Of a stretch of DNA of 64,000 bases, positions 1-13,049 are shown piece by piece; position 1 is the stretch's first letter, and each line of letters opens with the position of its first letter. Below the pieces are notes generated by a model, which had not been told where the DNA came from, searched no databases, and saw only the letters and a list, made by a program, of their open reading frames with translations. This stretch comes from Cryptomeria japonica. Taxonomy: Eukaryota; Streptophyta; Pinopsida; Cupressales; Cupressaceae. A program made the translations under genes and the position numbers. The stretch covers positions 912,763,840 through 912,827,839 of the forward strand of contig NC_081409.1 in assembly GCF_030272615.1 (NCBI RefSeq), read 5' to 3'.

Positions 1-1707
1 TTTTGATAACATTTGGCTTCCCTCCTTTGTTGTTTCGTCCTTCTTGCACCTGAAATCTTGAACTGAACTTTTCTTGCCATAAACTGTGTTAATCAAATCA
101 TGAAATAAAAAGTAATTTGATCCTGGATTAACTAAATTTAAGATAGAATTAAACAGAACAAATAATAGACGAAAGAAAAAATTAAACTGCAAAGCTTCCT
201 GTGAATGCATGATCCAAATTGGGTGATTGGGTGATCTGGACAGGGCGATTGTGTGACCCTATCAGAATGAATGCGTGACCCCGAAGGGTTGAATGCGTAA
301 TTCTGTCTATGTGATTGCGTGACGGAAATATCTTTTCTTGAAATTCATGCAACCTGCAAAAAAGATAAAAAAATCTGTACGACCTGCAAAAATCACACAG
401 AATACATAAAAGGTTAAATTACTATTAGTTCACATCGAGTTCACCAAAATGTGTGCATGTAAAATTCATCTTTAAAAACAAGTAATCAATTAGAAGCAAA
501 AGGGAAATCATGAATCCCTTCTAATCAAAGAATCTAACAAACTAACAATGAAATAATACAATCAAGCAAAATAGGAATTATAAATCAATTCAATAAAAAC
601 TCCCTATTTCGTGACTGCGTAGAAGTTTCATTGCTATTCTCCTCTCTGTGGTATGATGGCTCTCAGATATTGCACTGGTAACCTGCAAGTGACACAAAGA
701 TTCAAAGTTCGTGATTTTTGAAAATGGAGATTGAATGCTTAATTTATAGAAAATTGGAGAAGATTGATTGAAAGGTAGAACAGAATGATCAAGAGGTGTG
801 AACTCAGGTGAGCTCAAATGAAAATTGATAGTTGAATTACTGATTGTAGGAGTGAAACTCAATAGATTGAATAGATTAACTGAGTCAACTGATTGAGAAA
901 AAACTGATTGAAGGAAGAAAAAGAATGATTGGAGGAAATAAAGAAGATGACAAAGAAAGCTTAATTTAGAAAAAGCTAACTGAAAGATGGAAATAGAGAT
1001 TGGAGAGATAAATGATTTAATTAATTAATTGATTGAATTAATTAATTTAGCATGTGCTTGCATTTAGATTTAAATTTTCAATTTAATATTTGCATGATAT
1101 TTAATTCAAATAATTGAATTTATTAATTCAATTTAGTATTTGAATATATTTAGAACTTGACTTTGGTTTTCAATTTGGTTTTTGAAATCATGCACATGTA
1201 TTTGAATTTGGAAGAAATTAGAAGAATATGAAATTAAATGAAATTAGAATTTGGGGATTTGGAAATGGAAGAATTAATTAATTAATTAAATAATTTAAAG
1301 AAACAATTTAATTATTTTAGAAATAGAATTTAATTAAATAATAAAGATTATTTAAATTAAAGATTAAATCAGAATTAATTAAATAATTAATATTTAGAAA
1401 AGAGTTGAATGATTAAATGATTAGAGATAGAAATTGAATAATTAGTATTTTATTTAAATAATACAGATTATTTAAATTGGGGAATTAATCAGAATTAATT
1501 AAATAATAAATATTTAATTAATATTTAGAAAATGATTAAAATGATTAAATGATGATAGAATAACAAATAGAATAATTAGTAAGATTATGACAAAATATGA
1601 AATTAGAAGAATATGATTAATTAAATTAATTAAAGAATTAAAGAATTATTTAACTAACTAGAGGAATAATTAGTACATGATCAATCAGACATTTTTAGGT
1701 GTCTACA
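1..1707 (-). mobile_element. Probable LTR (minus strand), left end outside window
   Basis: No protein-coding signal is visible. Read on the minus strand the block begins at 1707 with TGTAGACACC, a common start of plant Ty3/gypsy LTRs. It continues as very AT-rich DNA full of aattaattaaat strings (about 1020-1650), then a TATA-like stretch near 740-755, then a less AT-rich part at 190-340 with a repeated gattgcgtgac-like motif. That order resembles U3, promoter and R/U5. No primer site or second LTR is seen because the left end lies outside the window, so the assignment rests on the terminal motif and layout only. Confidence 0.4.
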
Positions 1708-1935
1708 TAATCCATCACATATGTATCATAAATCACCATCCATCACATAGGTAATAAACAATCTGCGTTCTATAAATAAACACAAAGTTCAATAAATGTC
1801 ACATGTATCATCATAAACATGTAATCCATCACATATGTATTTTAAATTATCATCCATCACATAGCTAATAAACCGTCCAAATTCCATAAATAAACACAAA
1901 GTTTAAAAAATATCACATAAATAGTCACTCTCCCT
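1708..1935. repeat. Two-copy tandem repeat, about 114-bp period
   Basis: The string taatccatcacatatgtat starts at 1708 and again at 1822. It is followed both times by a similar sequence including catccatcacatag, taataaac and ataaacacaaagtt. The copies differ by scattered substitutions. The repeat lies just outside the 3' end of the CACTA coding region and directly abuts the LTR-like start at 1707. Confidence 0.75.
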
Positions 1936-2130
1936 ATCTCCATCTCCTCGAGGTGGCATAGTTCTACTATTAGGACCTCCTAGAGGTGGAACGTCAATTA
2001 AAAACATTAAAAGGTGCATCATGAATTAATTATGTAATGGCATTAGAATTCAAAACATAATGAATTAATTATGTAACCATTTAAGTCAAATAAATTTCTA
2101 TCGAGAAATCAATATTAAATAGATAATATA

Positions 2131-2318
2131 CTAATCACATACCTCATACATTTCATTCATGTCATTGATCTTCTTCTTCATCCAACTCATCATCATGTGA
2201 CCATCATGATCATCATCACCATCATCATCATCATCAGCAGCACCACCACCACCACCGCCGCCACCACCACCACCACCATCATCATCTTCGTCATTGTCAT
2301 CACCACCATCACCATCAC

Positions 2319-2357
<39 letters not shown>

Positions 2358-3084
2358 TAGCAGCAGTAGCTTCTTCTTCTTCATCATCATCGAGTAACTG
2401 TCGATCGTGATCATCATCTACATCATCTTCTACTTCTTCAACATCTTCTTCTTCCATCACATTATACTTTATTGGCCTTCCTCTTGGATCATGTCTAACA
2501 ACAAATGACCAACCCGGTTTATGTGGAACCTTTGAGTAAAATACCTGCTCACATTGGCTTGGAAGAACATAGGGCTCATCCCCAACTTGTTCAAATGACC
2601 TTGTATTAACCATTGTAAAACTATTATCATATTCAATAACAAATCTATCAAGATCATTTTTGTTCAGTCGTAGCCTGTACCATTTGACGACGAACAAAAC
2701 TAATTTGAAGGAATTAAAGTCACACTCAAGTATATCATCCAAAATGTCATAGTATCGATCTTGAGACTCTTGAGGATGTATGTCATTTCTCATTGAAATA
2801 TTTGTCACCTCAAAGACTACAGTTATCCCAAAATCACAAGTTTTCTTTGTGTCATCCAACTTTTTGATGTGAAATTTATCACCATTGCAACACATAGTGT
2901 TGTGGTGTTTGACCTGCAATATGTTAAACATGTTAAAATTATTACATCGTGAGTTGATAAACATATGGGAGATTAATAAATTTATATGTACTTGTTTATC
3001 TCTTAAACCATATGCTAAATCAATTTCCCTTTGCATAATATTGGAATCTCCATTACGATGAGCTTCTTTAACCAATGAAGCCAC
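2131..3084 (-). CDS. DUF4216-type protein of a CACTA element with an acidic tail
   Basis: An uninterrupted 317-codon frame. Residues about 75-220 match the DUF4216 domain found at the C-terminal end of plant CACTA transposase genes: a segment with YYDILDDILE, then FKLVLFVVKWYR, then DEPYVLPSQCEQVFYS and KPGWSFVVRHDPRGRP. The function of this domain is unknown. Residues about 225-300 are almost entirely Asp, Glu and Gly with a run of about 12 Gly, encoded by an expanded ATC/ACC tract on the plus strand. In intact elements this domain is usually fused to the tnp2 part upstream, so the frame is more likely the 3' end of the broken transposase gene than an independent gene. The first Met is simply the first one available. 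Confidence 0.6.
2193..2420. repeat. ATC/ACC microsatellite inside the CACTA ORF
   Basis: The plus strand is almost pure atc, acc and gcc triplets from about 2193 to 2360, with a few interruptions. All changes are in triplets, so on the minus strand the frame stays open and encodes poly-Asp with a poly-Gly island. Long alternative frames here (poly-Met, poly-Ile) are by-products of the repeat. Confidence 0.9.
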
Positions 3085-3254
3085 ACCTTCGCATGTTAAT
3101 GTGTGACCAAAATGTTGCTAATGTTCAATCCATATCGTCATCCAATCAAGATTGTTTACAACATACAAATGTAGTGCATCCCACTCTCGACCAACTACAA
3201 AAAATAAATAGATGTCTTACAATCGATTTATTTTGAAGATTTAAAATTAATTAA

Positions 3255-6200
3255 CTACAATAACATCTTATAATTACCTCCCACATTTCTCAATCTACCT
3301 TTCTCTGTCAAGTACTCCCCTTCAAATTTGTTAATGGGGTTGGGATCACAAATACGATCCATGTGGATCTTTGCTGCAAACTTAGGAAGATATTCAGAAA
3401 TGTACACCATTGTTTGGTATACCATATATCCCTCCACCATAGAACCCTCAGGATGTGCTCTTTGTCAAACCAAAGCCTTCAAAAATTTCAACTGCCTCTC
3501 AACCATCCACATTGACATAGTGTGTACAGGTCCACACAATTCAATGTCCTCAATTTGGTGTATGAGGTAGTGTTCTTGTACATTGAAAAAACTTGAAGGT
3601 AGACACTTTTGCATTTCACACATTAGATGAGGAATTTTTCTCTTCCAGTATTTTATATCTTCTTTATGGATTTCTTTACATGACAACCACCTACAAGATA
3701 TTCAAGACGCAAAAATATATATTACATAACAAGTAAAACAAATCGCAAATATAATATCTATACAATGAATTGAACAAATATCACTACTTACCTCATGTAT
3801 TTTCCAAGATCATATATGATTTGCTTGACATTATTGTCGAAGTGGTCTGGGAGAGATAGAGGTAGAACGTACTGCAACAATTATAAAATTATCTTTTCAT
3901 TTTTTTCTAACATAATACAATGAAAAGTACATGCGCAGTATACAAATATATAGTAAATACACAAGAACATGAATTACCTTAATGAAGGTATGCCAATCAT
4001 GCGTTTTCATCCTTGGCCCAGATTCACTTTTCTTTGATATGAGATTGTTTATGTTCACAACAAATTATGTGGGAAATCGAATTTTTCATATGACTTATTT
4101 TATAGCATTGCTTTGTTGGTCCGTTAATAACCAAGGAAGGTCACTTATATTAATCTGGTCTCCATGGCTATTTGATTGAATGACATTTTTCATTGCATGA
4201 TTGGATTCCTGAATGTCACTACAAATTTTGACAAATTTTTCTTTGTCATGCCTTCCATCCAATATTTTCCATAATGTCTCTATTATATTCTTTCCAATAT
4301 GCATAGTATCAAACAAATGCACAATTTGTAACTTCTCATAGTAGGACAACCTACTAAATTGTCGGGGATAAATTTTTAGTCCCTTAGGAAGCTGGTCATT
4401 AATGCCTTGATGACCTTCATGATCATAAATCACATCATCAGTAAACAAAACACGATAGAAAAGATGTTTTATGACATAAACCATTAGATGGAATGGCATT
4501 ATCTTGACGATTAATTCTATTATATTCCAACTTCCACAGGTGAGGTGTCATTCTTTGTGGCTTTGATGTATTCTCTTATTTCCCATTGAAAAGATGTTTT
4601 TCAGTATTTCGATACTTATGATTTTTGTGGAGAAAGTGCCTATACTCATCAAACACCTGCTTTCCTAAACTTTTTGAATGACGAGATTTCATCTTTGGAC
4701 CACAAACTGGACATGCAAATTTTCCCTTTGTTGAAGACCAACAAGATAATGTATAATTGGATTAAATATGGTAATTTTTTTAATTATAATTATCATGGAC
4801 AACTTGAACACTATAACATACCACAAAAATGTGTTAGCCTTGGGGCATCGTGTATTGTCCATACAAGCATCACATGGAATTGAAATTGTCTTTGTCCTAT
4901 TGGTCTAGAGACGTCATACATAGTGACACCATTCCATAACTCCAACAACTTGTCGATAAGAGGCTCAATATATACATCCATATCTTTAACTTGGTACTTA
5001 CCTAATCGAATGAACAAAAACATTACATAATTATTTTGACCATTTTACTGCAATATTTGTAATTAAATGTAGACAACTATTAAATGATTAAATACCTGGA
5101 ACAATCATTGCCAACATTATGTGCTCCCTCTTTATTGACATCCATGGAGGAATGTTATTGTTGATAACAAAAACAAGTCACACTGAGTAAACAAATCTCA
5201 ACTCTCCAAATGGATTGACACCATCCAATGCCAATGAAAGCCTGAGATTAAGAGGTTCTTCTTTAAAGTGTGACCACTTTTCCTCTATGTCCATAAATGA
5301 TGAACCATCCACAGGCATTCGAATAATGTCATCTAGACTTGTATTGCATGCATGGTAATCCATAAATTATGCCAAGCTAATGCACTTGAAAAATCATTGC
5401 ATACATGGAATAATGAGAATATAACGAAGAACCTTGTGAGACAACTTTTTGTTATTTGATCTATTCGATATCTAATGATATGACATTTAGGGAATTCAGT
5501 TCGAAATTCATGTTGTTTGTGATATATAATATGATCATTGGGGCAAGCATCTATTGCTTGATACTCCATTCCAATATCTTTCATAATGGCAGATAATTCT
5601 CGGTATGAGTGAGGTAGAATATTTGATGGTGGTAACAAAAAATCACCTATCAATTGACAACAAAAAAATATAATTTATTAATATAAAGAATATTAATGGT
5701 ACATGATTCACCATTTATTAACTATAATGACATATATGACATACCTTAACATATGTGAGATTGTTATGTTGGACAAACCATTCATAACCTTCAAGTTCAC
5801 CAACAACAATACAATGGAGAGAAGAGTTGGTTGGGAGCCTTCGTAAAGGACCTCATATGCCTTCTCAAGTAGAGGTAAATCATGAACAACATCAAGGTCA
5901 TCTTCATCATCATGATCAACTGCAACAGTACTAAATATGTCATGAATCAATGTATTTGTACCATCATCTTCAATTGTGTTTTGTGGCTCATGATTGTCAT
6001 CTTCCATGAGATCATTATCTTCAGCTTCGATATTCACACCTCCATGTTCCTCCACTTCGAAAACCATATTCTCCGGGTTGTGTTGGTCCATATCATGTGC
6101 TCTGGGGTGCTCGACCTATATAAAAATGATCAACATAAATAAACCATGATCATGATCTCATCATCAAGTGATTTCTTATGTATATAAATTGTTAAAATGA

Positions 6201-6430
6201 TATAATGAAAAACTTACCAATGGATGATAATAATGCCCCCCTTGAATGTGACCATGCAACCTACAATGTTGCTTAGTTGTTTTGATTAGAGGTCTTCTAA
6301 TCTTTAACTCCTTACAAATTTTTGCAGGGACAATAATATTTTCCATCACCTTTTATTTTCAAGTTAACCATAATCTAGCAATTGTCTCCTTATTTTGTTG
6401 TTCGTTGATATTGTCTGACATGGTCTTTCT
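3255..6430 (-). pseudogene. CACTA TNP2 transposase, broken
   Basis: Read from 6430 downwards. The segment at 6230-6350 has YYCPCKN, recognisable from the transposase-associated domain, but only across a frame change. At 5708-6091 an acidic leader leads into EVLYEGSQPT and LLVNLKVMNGLSN, typical of the TNP2 N-terminus. At 5333-5653 come LPPSNILPHSYRE and IDACPNDHIIY. At 5178-5363 come LRLSLALDGVNPFGE; at 4811-5023 YIEPLIDKLLELWNGV and MLVWTIHDAPR; at 4095-4499 LFDTMHIGKNIIETL. At 3255-3686 a DUF4218-like part has CLPSSFFNVQEHYLIHQ and GPVHTMSMWMVER. Segments lie in different frames separated by stops, so no full protein can be made. The family match is clear; the exon structure is not. Confidence 0.8.
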
Positions 6431-6479
6431 TCAAAGACAAAAAAATTGGGCTATAGAACTAGTTATATAGAAGTTGAAA

Positions 6480-8480
6480 TGTTAGTTAAATGAAATCACG
6501 TTTCAGTATAATATACCAAATTAAATTACTTGAACAGAGAAATAATGCAAATTGAACCAAACCCATTTAACTCTTCTTTTTAATCTAAAAAAAAATCTAA
6601 TGGCTTTGTGGTGATTTAGAGCAGGTGATATGCTAATGGCTTTGTGGTATGCAATCCTTGTATCATATCTTAAGTTGATTAATTTCTAATTGGGGTAATC
6701 TGTGAGTATCTAATGTGAATTCATTATCAATTTTGTGAAGTCATCGAGAGTATGGTGATAGTCATCCTTATAGGATCCTCTCAATACTGTCCAAATCAGT
6801 AACAAGTAAGACAAAATTCTCAATCACACCTTGGATGCAAGTGAATGATATTACATATACTTTTGGGATGAACACCATTAAGAGTCATAAACCCAAGCTA
6901 ATCTAAAAGGAAAGTAACTATCCATTCCCATGCTCATGCATACTTACATGACTAATGCTACCCTTGTGTATCCTAAACATTGGAGAGACCTTATTTGACT
7001 TGCCTAATCAATGTGGTTGCTCTCCTAATATAAAATACTGAGTTCTACCCTTGCCTCTGCATCAAAATTCTCACATCATGTTTCTTCAACAAAACACACT
7101 ATTCCCAATCTTCCTCAATACCCTCAATTGAGAGGCATGTATAATGATTTCAACATACAAATTCAATGATCATACAGTCCATTCTTCTAGATACCCTTGG
7201 ATACATTACTTGGCTTCTAGGCTTGGGAAAACTAATATGAATTAAGCCAACACCATGAGGATAGGGTCAAGTATCATGGAAAATGATCATAATACGTGAA
7301 GACGGGGTTCACACCTAAGTGTTGGCTCTAAACAATGCCACACTTCCAAAATTGTCAATCTCAAAACTTCTCCTATTGGGTCAACACTCATTGATGGCCA
7401 CAAGGCCAAATCAATGTATCTAGGCTTCGAACTCCTTACTCTAGGCTTGGAGGACCTTACACAAGGTCTATGAACACTCACTTGGTATTACAATAGAAAT
7501 AGCCTTCCTCTAGAACTTTGTTTGCAACACACACATCATTGGTAATCATTGTTATGATGGATGGTCTATTAGGACAATAAATAAAATGCTTATTCTTTTT
7601 CCACCCTTTGAAACTAAAACAAGGTATTTGACTTGGCAGGGTCCCCACACATCACTTCAACACCAAACATTAGGCAATTCAACCTTTTGCCTTCTCAATG
7701 CATTTTTTTTTTTGTCTTTCACTGGTTTTCTCAGTCTGATACATAGGGATATTAGACCTTTCATAGCATCATCACAGGCACAAACTTCCCCATATGTCCC
7801 TGTAAGTCTAAGATATTAAATACATTTCACCTAGCATTATCTAGTACAGATTCTTATGTCCTATCCATATAGGATTTTTTGCATATATCACTTGAAACTA
7901 CACTTCTATGACCCTATTGCAGACAATAGGAATTTTCTTGTAAAATTAGCAGTAGCACTATCTTTTCACCCAGCTATAGTGAAAGTATCAAATAATGTTT
8001 GGTGGTTCCTTAGTGAGAATACAAATGTGTCTCATGTAGCATAGGAGCTCATTTTCTATGTGAAAATCAAGAACCTACCACCTAACTGTGAATTTTTGGT
8101 ATATGTCAAAGAATTGAAGATCTCTAATGTTAAGCTAAGGTCATTCTAATGTTTCATGCTTGCAAGAACCAAGTGTTGTTATCAAAGATGCATATGAAAG
8201 ATAAATCAAGCATATATCTCCTTGTTATATTTTAGGTACTTACCCACTATGTTATAAAACATCTTGTTATAGTAAATAGAAAAAGTCTTGGGTGACACTA
8301 TGTTAGAAATGGCTCACCATTGTAGGTACATGGAGCACCTTTGATGGTCATTTTGCAACTCACCTTGAGTCTACATGAGTTGCACAATCTTGTGATAAGT
8401 ATGGATGATTTTCTCCTTCTAATATGTAGTCCTTTCATTGTATGCAGACCTAAACAACAACATCAATCTATGTCATATTT
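6480..8480. other. No gene recognised
   Basis: AT-rich sequence with only short chance frames on both strands. I see no domain motif, RNA gene or clear repeat. It may contain the 5' part of the CACTA element and decayed flanking transposon DNA. Confidence 0.6.
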
Positions 8481-8499
8481 TAGGTGCCTACACACTATG

Positions 8500-9600
8500 T
8501 TAGAAAACATCTAACTATGGTAGGCAACTAAATCCTAATGTTAGCCAAGATTTCTCCCAATACATGCTCTAAGGCATCTATTTTGATCTCAAAAGATTGC
8601 TACAAATCAGACAAAACAAAGAGTGGTACTAAACAAAACTTCTATTTCAATTGAGTGAATGCTTGTTGTTGTGGCCCTATTCATATAAACTTTTCTTAGG
8701 CCCCCCTTTTGTTGCATGTTAGAGGCAATGCAATGTGAATAAATGTGAGCAAAAACCTAATGTGGAATTTAGTTAGCCCCAAGAAACTCAAGAGTTTTTT
8801 GAGAATCCTAGGAACAATATATTCTTTATAGATCAAGATCTTATCTAGGTCAACATGTACACCATCTTCATCAACAATGTACTTGAAGTACTAGATCCTC
8901 TCCATGCTAAAAGAGCATTTCTCTATATTGGCATAAAGCTTAAGCTGATGCAAGTTGGAAAGAACTTGTCACGTGTTATTCCCATATCTTTTTGAACATA
9001 AGAATGTCATCCAAGTAGACAACCACAAACAACCTATGAAGAATCTAGGTACATCATTCATCATCCAAATGAATGTTGTTGGTGTAGTGATTATGCTAAG
9101 GGGCATCAATAACCACTCAAACAAGCCCTTATTGGACTCAAAGAAAGTATTCCAAATGTTAATTAGCTCAACAAGGAATTGATGGTTCCCTGATTTCAAA
9201 TCAATCTTGTTGAAAAATTCATCTCCTCAGAGTTGGTTCAAGAGGTCAGCAATTTGAGGGATCGAAAACTTGTTTTTGATAGTGGTCTTGATTAGGACCC
9301 AATAGTTGATTTGAATCACCATGTCCCATCTTCTTCTTGAAAATTACAAAATGTGCTTCCACAAAGAAAAATTATTTGGTCAATATGACCTTTTTGAATC
9401 AACTTCTTAAGTTGTTGTTAAGTATTGATGTAGTCAAATACAAATTTTCTCTCACAGTTGCCACAAAATTTACTTTTCTTCATTTATATCTTTTGGAAAA
9501 ATCTTCCTTGATGACCTCCATGAAACCACCCAAACTTAAATTCACCTCCTTCACTAAATCAAGTGGATTTCCTTCAACTCCTCCTTGGCTGGCAAGCTAG
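8500..9600 (-). pseudogene. Ty3/gypsy reverse transcriptase / RNase H fragment, broken
   Basis: On the minus strand, pieces of a Ty3/gypsy RT appear in the right order but in changing frames. About 9380-9440 encodes a KKLIQKGHI-like piece. About 9240-9350 encodes KKDGTW, then a piece matching KITIKNKFPIPQIADLL and the FNKIDLKSG region. About 8960-9180 encodes GLFEWLLMP, MNDV and, after a frame change, VVYLDDIL, the RT active-site motif. Next come KLYANIEKCSF and a DEDGVHVD piece. About 8580-8700 encodes a FxWGPQQQ-AFTQLK piece and FEIKIDA, the start of RNase H. No LTRs, gag or integrase are seen nearby, so this is an orphan fragment. It differs in sequence from the gypsy pol at 59.6-62.2 kb. 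Confidence 0.75.
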
Positions 9601-9749
9601 CAATCCAACATTGTTGAATTGGAATTCTAATTTAAGTAGGGCATACGTAATTTTCTCTAATCTAAGAAATTACAAAGAAATAAATCTCCAATTTAGAAAT
9701 ATAATCATCAACAAAAATCTACATCAATTTTCCCATCAAATTTAGGGAT

Positions 9750-11900
9750 GTCACAACTTACCTAGGCTCTAAAGGGAGTCCAATTGCCAAATGACCTTTC
9801 CAATGGGGCCCACTACTTATTTTGGTTACTTCAAAGCATCAACACAAATTGGTTCATCATCCTTGATCTTTGATTTCCTCAAGCCACCTAGATCAACAAA
9901 TTGAAGGAATTTGAGGAGTTAGTAGCTAGTTCTTCAATATCATTCAATATCAATTTTAATTCAAATATCCAGTATCTGACTGCATTTGATGGTACATGAA
10001 AGAGCAACTAGGTTGTGATAGCACTTATCTAAATTAGGCTAGTAAATTGGGGAACAATACACTAGTTGAGAAATTTATTGTACCAAAAGTAAAAAGTAAA
10101 CAAAATAAAACACAAAATTGATAATTACAATATAGCTGAACAAAATTATCTTTATTTTAATCAAGTGTGTTTACGAAATGGGTAAACTTTGTAGTAGAGA
10201 TGAATGCTTTCTATTCTTGTTACATGATTCAAATTCAGCCACTATATAGCTTTCAAAAAAATGAGAACTTACTAAAAGTAGTATATTAGGGATCTTGGTG
10301 GAACCAAAGAATCATCACACCTAGTACAAACTAGTGTCCTTGGAATTTGAAATGAGCAATCAAATAAGGACAAACCTAATGGAAAACTGAAAATGTTTGT
10401 TGGAAAATTATTTATTTGGCTCCCCCATTTGTCATGGCTATAACTCTTGTCTATAACTGACATTAAGATGACTTGAGATGTTTTCTACATTGCAACACCA
10501 CTTCCAATTTAAGCTATCTCTAGAATAAAACCTCCTATTATATTCCACATAAAGCACATATGACCTATTATAATAGTGGAAATATAACAGTGGTTTAGGC
10601 TCATAAAAATGTAAATATAAAAATCTCATAAATGGTAAAGTGGGTCTTAATGAAAATTGGTCCCATAACTCAAAATGGTATTAGAAACATGTCCTTAGGA
10701 CAGTTTTCATCGGTGCCTCATATTTTTTAAAATTTTAATGTTTTCTAGTATTTACTAATACATGACAAGTTTGTGCATGACAAAGCTCATAGATGATGAC
10801 TTTGAGCTGAAACCATACTATTGCATATCCTAATTTTTTTGGACAAGTACACGCTTCAAGTAAACCAGATTTGGATGTAATGTAAAAGTTCAAAATTGGT
10901 TTGTTTAAACATTGGGCCAACAGACATTAATGACAAGCTTCTAACAATCTCATCCATACATCAATGATAATATGCTTAAACAAAACCCTTCTTGAGATGA
11001 CTTTGACGTCAATGATGACATTTCAAACAAATTTTCCATGAGTTTGAATAGTCATGTTGTTATGAATAGGTGTGCCCTTTATTAACAACACTTGAGAAAC
11101 ATACACTATATAAAGTACCAAACAATTCAAGGTTCAAAAAGACACAAAGGCATTGATGAGGTAGAAGATAAATAATCCATTTTAAGTTTTGGAAGTTTAT
11201 GTTGATATTCTAAACGTGCACCTTATGGAAGAGATTGGAGAACACTTAAATGTGTTAAAACTTGCAATCAATACACATGGGAAAATGCCAAATAGTGAAC
11301 AAATCATTTCACAAGTATATTTTACATCTATTTATAGACAATGGATGTCAAATTTTTAATGCAAAATTTTGTGATTGTTAGTAATGGTGTGAACCATTTT
11401 GAAGGGTGGACAAAGTTTGGAAAACAAATTGCATATTAATGTTTAAGTGTGCACCAATGATAGGGGAAACACGTTTTGTGAAAACAAAGAGTCTAAAGAG
11501 TGTGGCTATTGAGTGTAGGACAATCAATGCAATGGCAGATATTTTGAGTTAAAAATTATAAACACATAAGATGCAACCATTATATGAAAAAAAAATCTCG
11601 TGCTTGAAAGAATCACGTGTTGATTAATTCACTTGTCCAAAGTGTGGTTTATCCATTAAAAAGTTTCAATTATTTCCATTCATCTTCAACCACCTACAAT
11701 AGTAGATATTCATCATTGAAGAGAATATCAGGAACATTCAAATTAGAAGTCAACAATAATTATAAGGGAGAATTTTTTATCAACATCATTGAAGAGGATT
11801 TTGACATACTATGAGGCAAAATTACACAACTCAAATGAAGTCCTTGAGAATGATTAGTTTTTAGTAAATCCATTTCTATTGGATAACAATCCATTTCTTG
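9750..11900. other. No gene recognised
   Basis: AT-rich DNA with short, unconvincing frames. I found no protein motif, RNA gene or strong repeat. Confidence 0.6.
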
Positions 11901-12640
11901 CTTAGAGGAGCAGATGGGGTCTTGTATTCATAGGCTGAGAATTTTGATGTGGTTTTTGCTGCTACTGATCCTATAGAGGCGGTTTCAAAAGCTGAGTTTA
12001 GTAAGGTCTTGCCTTGAAGTGGGTTAGCTCAGGATGGAAGATGGGTCAATAGCATGTGAGTGTGCATTTATTGGCTTAGAATGGAGTTTTCTACTATTGG
12101 TGTTCCTATTGTGGTGGTTTTGGTTATAGAGTTCATAAAGGCCTATCTTTGTGTTGGATGAACGAGGCAGAAAGATTTGGTGGTCTTGTTTTGGTGACTG
12201 CTATCTCTGTGTTCTTGTATGGGGCCACCACAATTGTTCCTGCAAATGTTCCATTTGAGGAGGAAAGTGATTATTTTCCAGAATCCCTATTATTGCCTTT
12301 TTTTTTAGGTGGAGACGATTTGGGGGTTCTTGGAGTCTCTTGGAAAGGAGGGAGTTGGCCCTCTCTTAGTTTTAGTTGTTAGTAGCCTATTTTGGCCTGT
12401 TTGTAAGTGGCCTTTTTGGCCTTGTGTCTCAACCCTGGTGGTTTGAGTTTGTAACTTGTCTTACTGCTTTACTAGTCTCTGATCGATGTGTTGTTAGTGG
12501 CCTATTTGGCATTTGTGTTGTTAATGGCCTTTTGGCTTGGTTGTGAAAGGCTTTTTTTGGTTTAGTCTCTTGTCCCTTGGGGCCTTTGTGATAAAGTCAA
12601 TACCCTTGTGTTGTTGTTTTTATGGCAAATTCCCCAGTAC
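11900..12640. repeat. Degenerate GT-rich block with recurring gtggcctatttggc-like units
   Basis: From about 12370 to 12570 the phrase agtggcct(at)tttggc recurs at irregular short intervals (ttagtagcctattttggcc, gtaagtggcctttttggcc, ttagtggcctatttggc, ttaatggccttttggc). The preceding part is richer in G and T than its surroundings and holds a 77-codon frame (12149-12382) with no recognisable domain. A retroposon 3' tail is possible but no poly-A or target duplication was identified. Confidence 0.35.
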
Positions 12641-12968
12641 GCTCTAATAGGGGCTTCAGAGGTGTTCATGTATGTGGGTGGGTCAAAAAATTTCAATAAC
12701 CAATCACCTCATGCACTACGAAGCTTAGGAAGTGCCCTTTGCATACATCCATGTCACTTGAAAATTATGTCAGCAGTTTGATAGTGACAATTGTAATGGA
12801 CATAATGAAGAGGGATAATCTGTAAACCTTACCTGAGGAGTGCGCGGTTGTGGAGAGATCGCTCTGTGGGGGGGAGGGAGGCAACAAAAGCTTCAAAGAA
12901 TTGCAGATGATGCTCCCGACAAATTCTTGGTTTTTTTAAAAATGAACCCGCATTATGTTTTTTCTTTC

Positions 12969-13043
12969 TTTAAAATGCCAGGGATCGTCAGAATTCTGAT
13001 GGAAATCATCCATCGGAATTCTGACGAACTCGTGCATTTTAAA
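12969..13043. repeat. Foldback with 34-35 nt arms
   Basis: The left arm (12969-13002) and right arm (13010-13043) are reverse complements apart from an unmatched patch of about 7 nt. The inner stem cgtcagaattctgatgg pairs with ccatcggaattctgacg with one mismatch, and the outer stem is tttaaaatgc with gcattttaaa. The loop is 7 nt. It could be a small MITE-like foldback or the end of a decayed element. A related ccgtcggaa motif recurs at about 13078-13100. Confidence 0.7.
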
Positions 13044-13049
13044 AAAAAA

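Larger units (their letters stand above)
2131..6430 (-). mobile_element. Decayed CACTA (En/Spm-type) DNA transposon, coding part
   Basis: On the minus strand, a series of segments follows the domain order of plant CACTA TNP2 proteins: a transposase-associated N-terminal segment (about 6230-6350), tnp2 segments (about 4095-5830), a DUF4218-like segment (3255-3686) and a DUF4216-like segment (about 2480-2880). CACTA elements move by cut and paste using this transposase. I could not identify the terminal CACTA/TAGTG inverted ends or a 3-bp target duplication, so the limits given are those of the coding relic, not of the element. The non-coding sequence between segments may be introns or decay. 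Confidence 0.8.

Noticed and set aside
2193..2417. Long poly-Met, poly-Ile and poly-Val/Leu frames on both strands
   Set aside because: Shadow frames of the ATC/ACC microsatellite.
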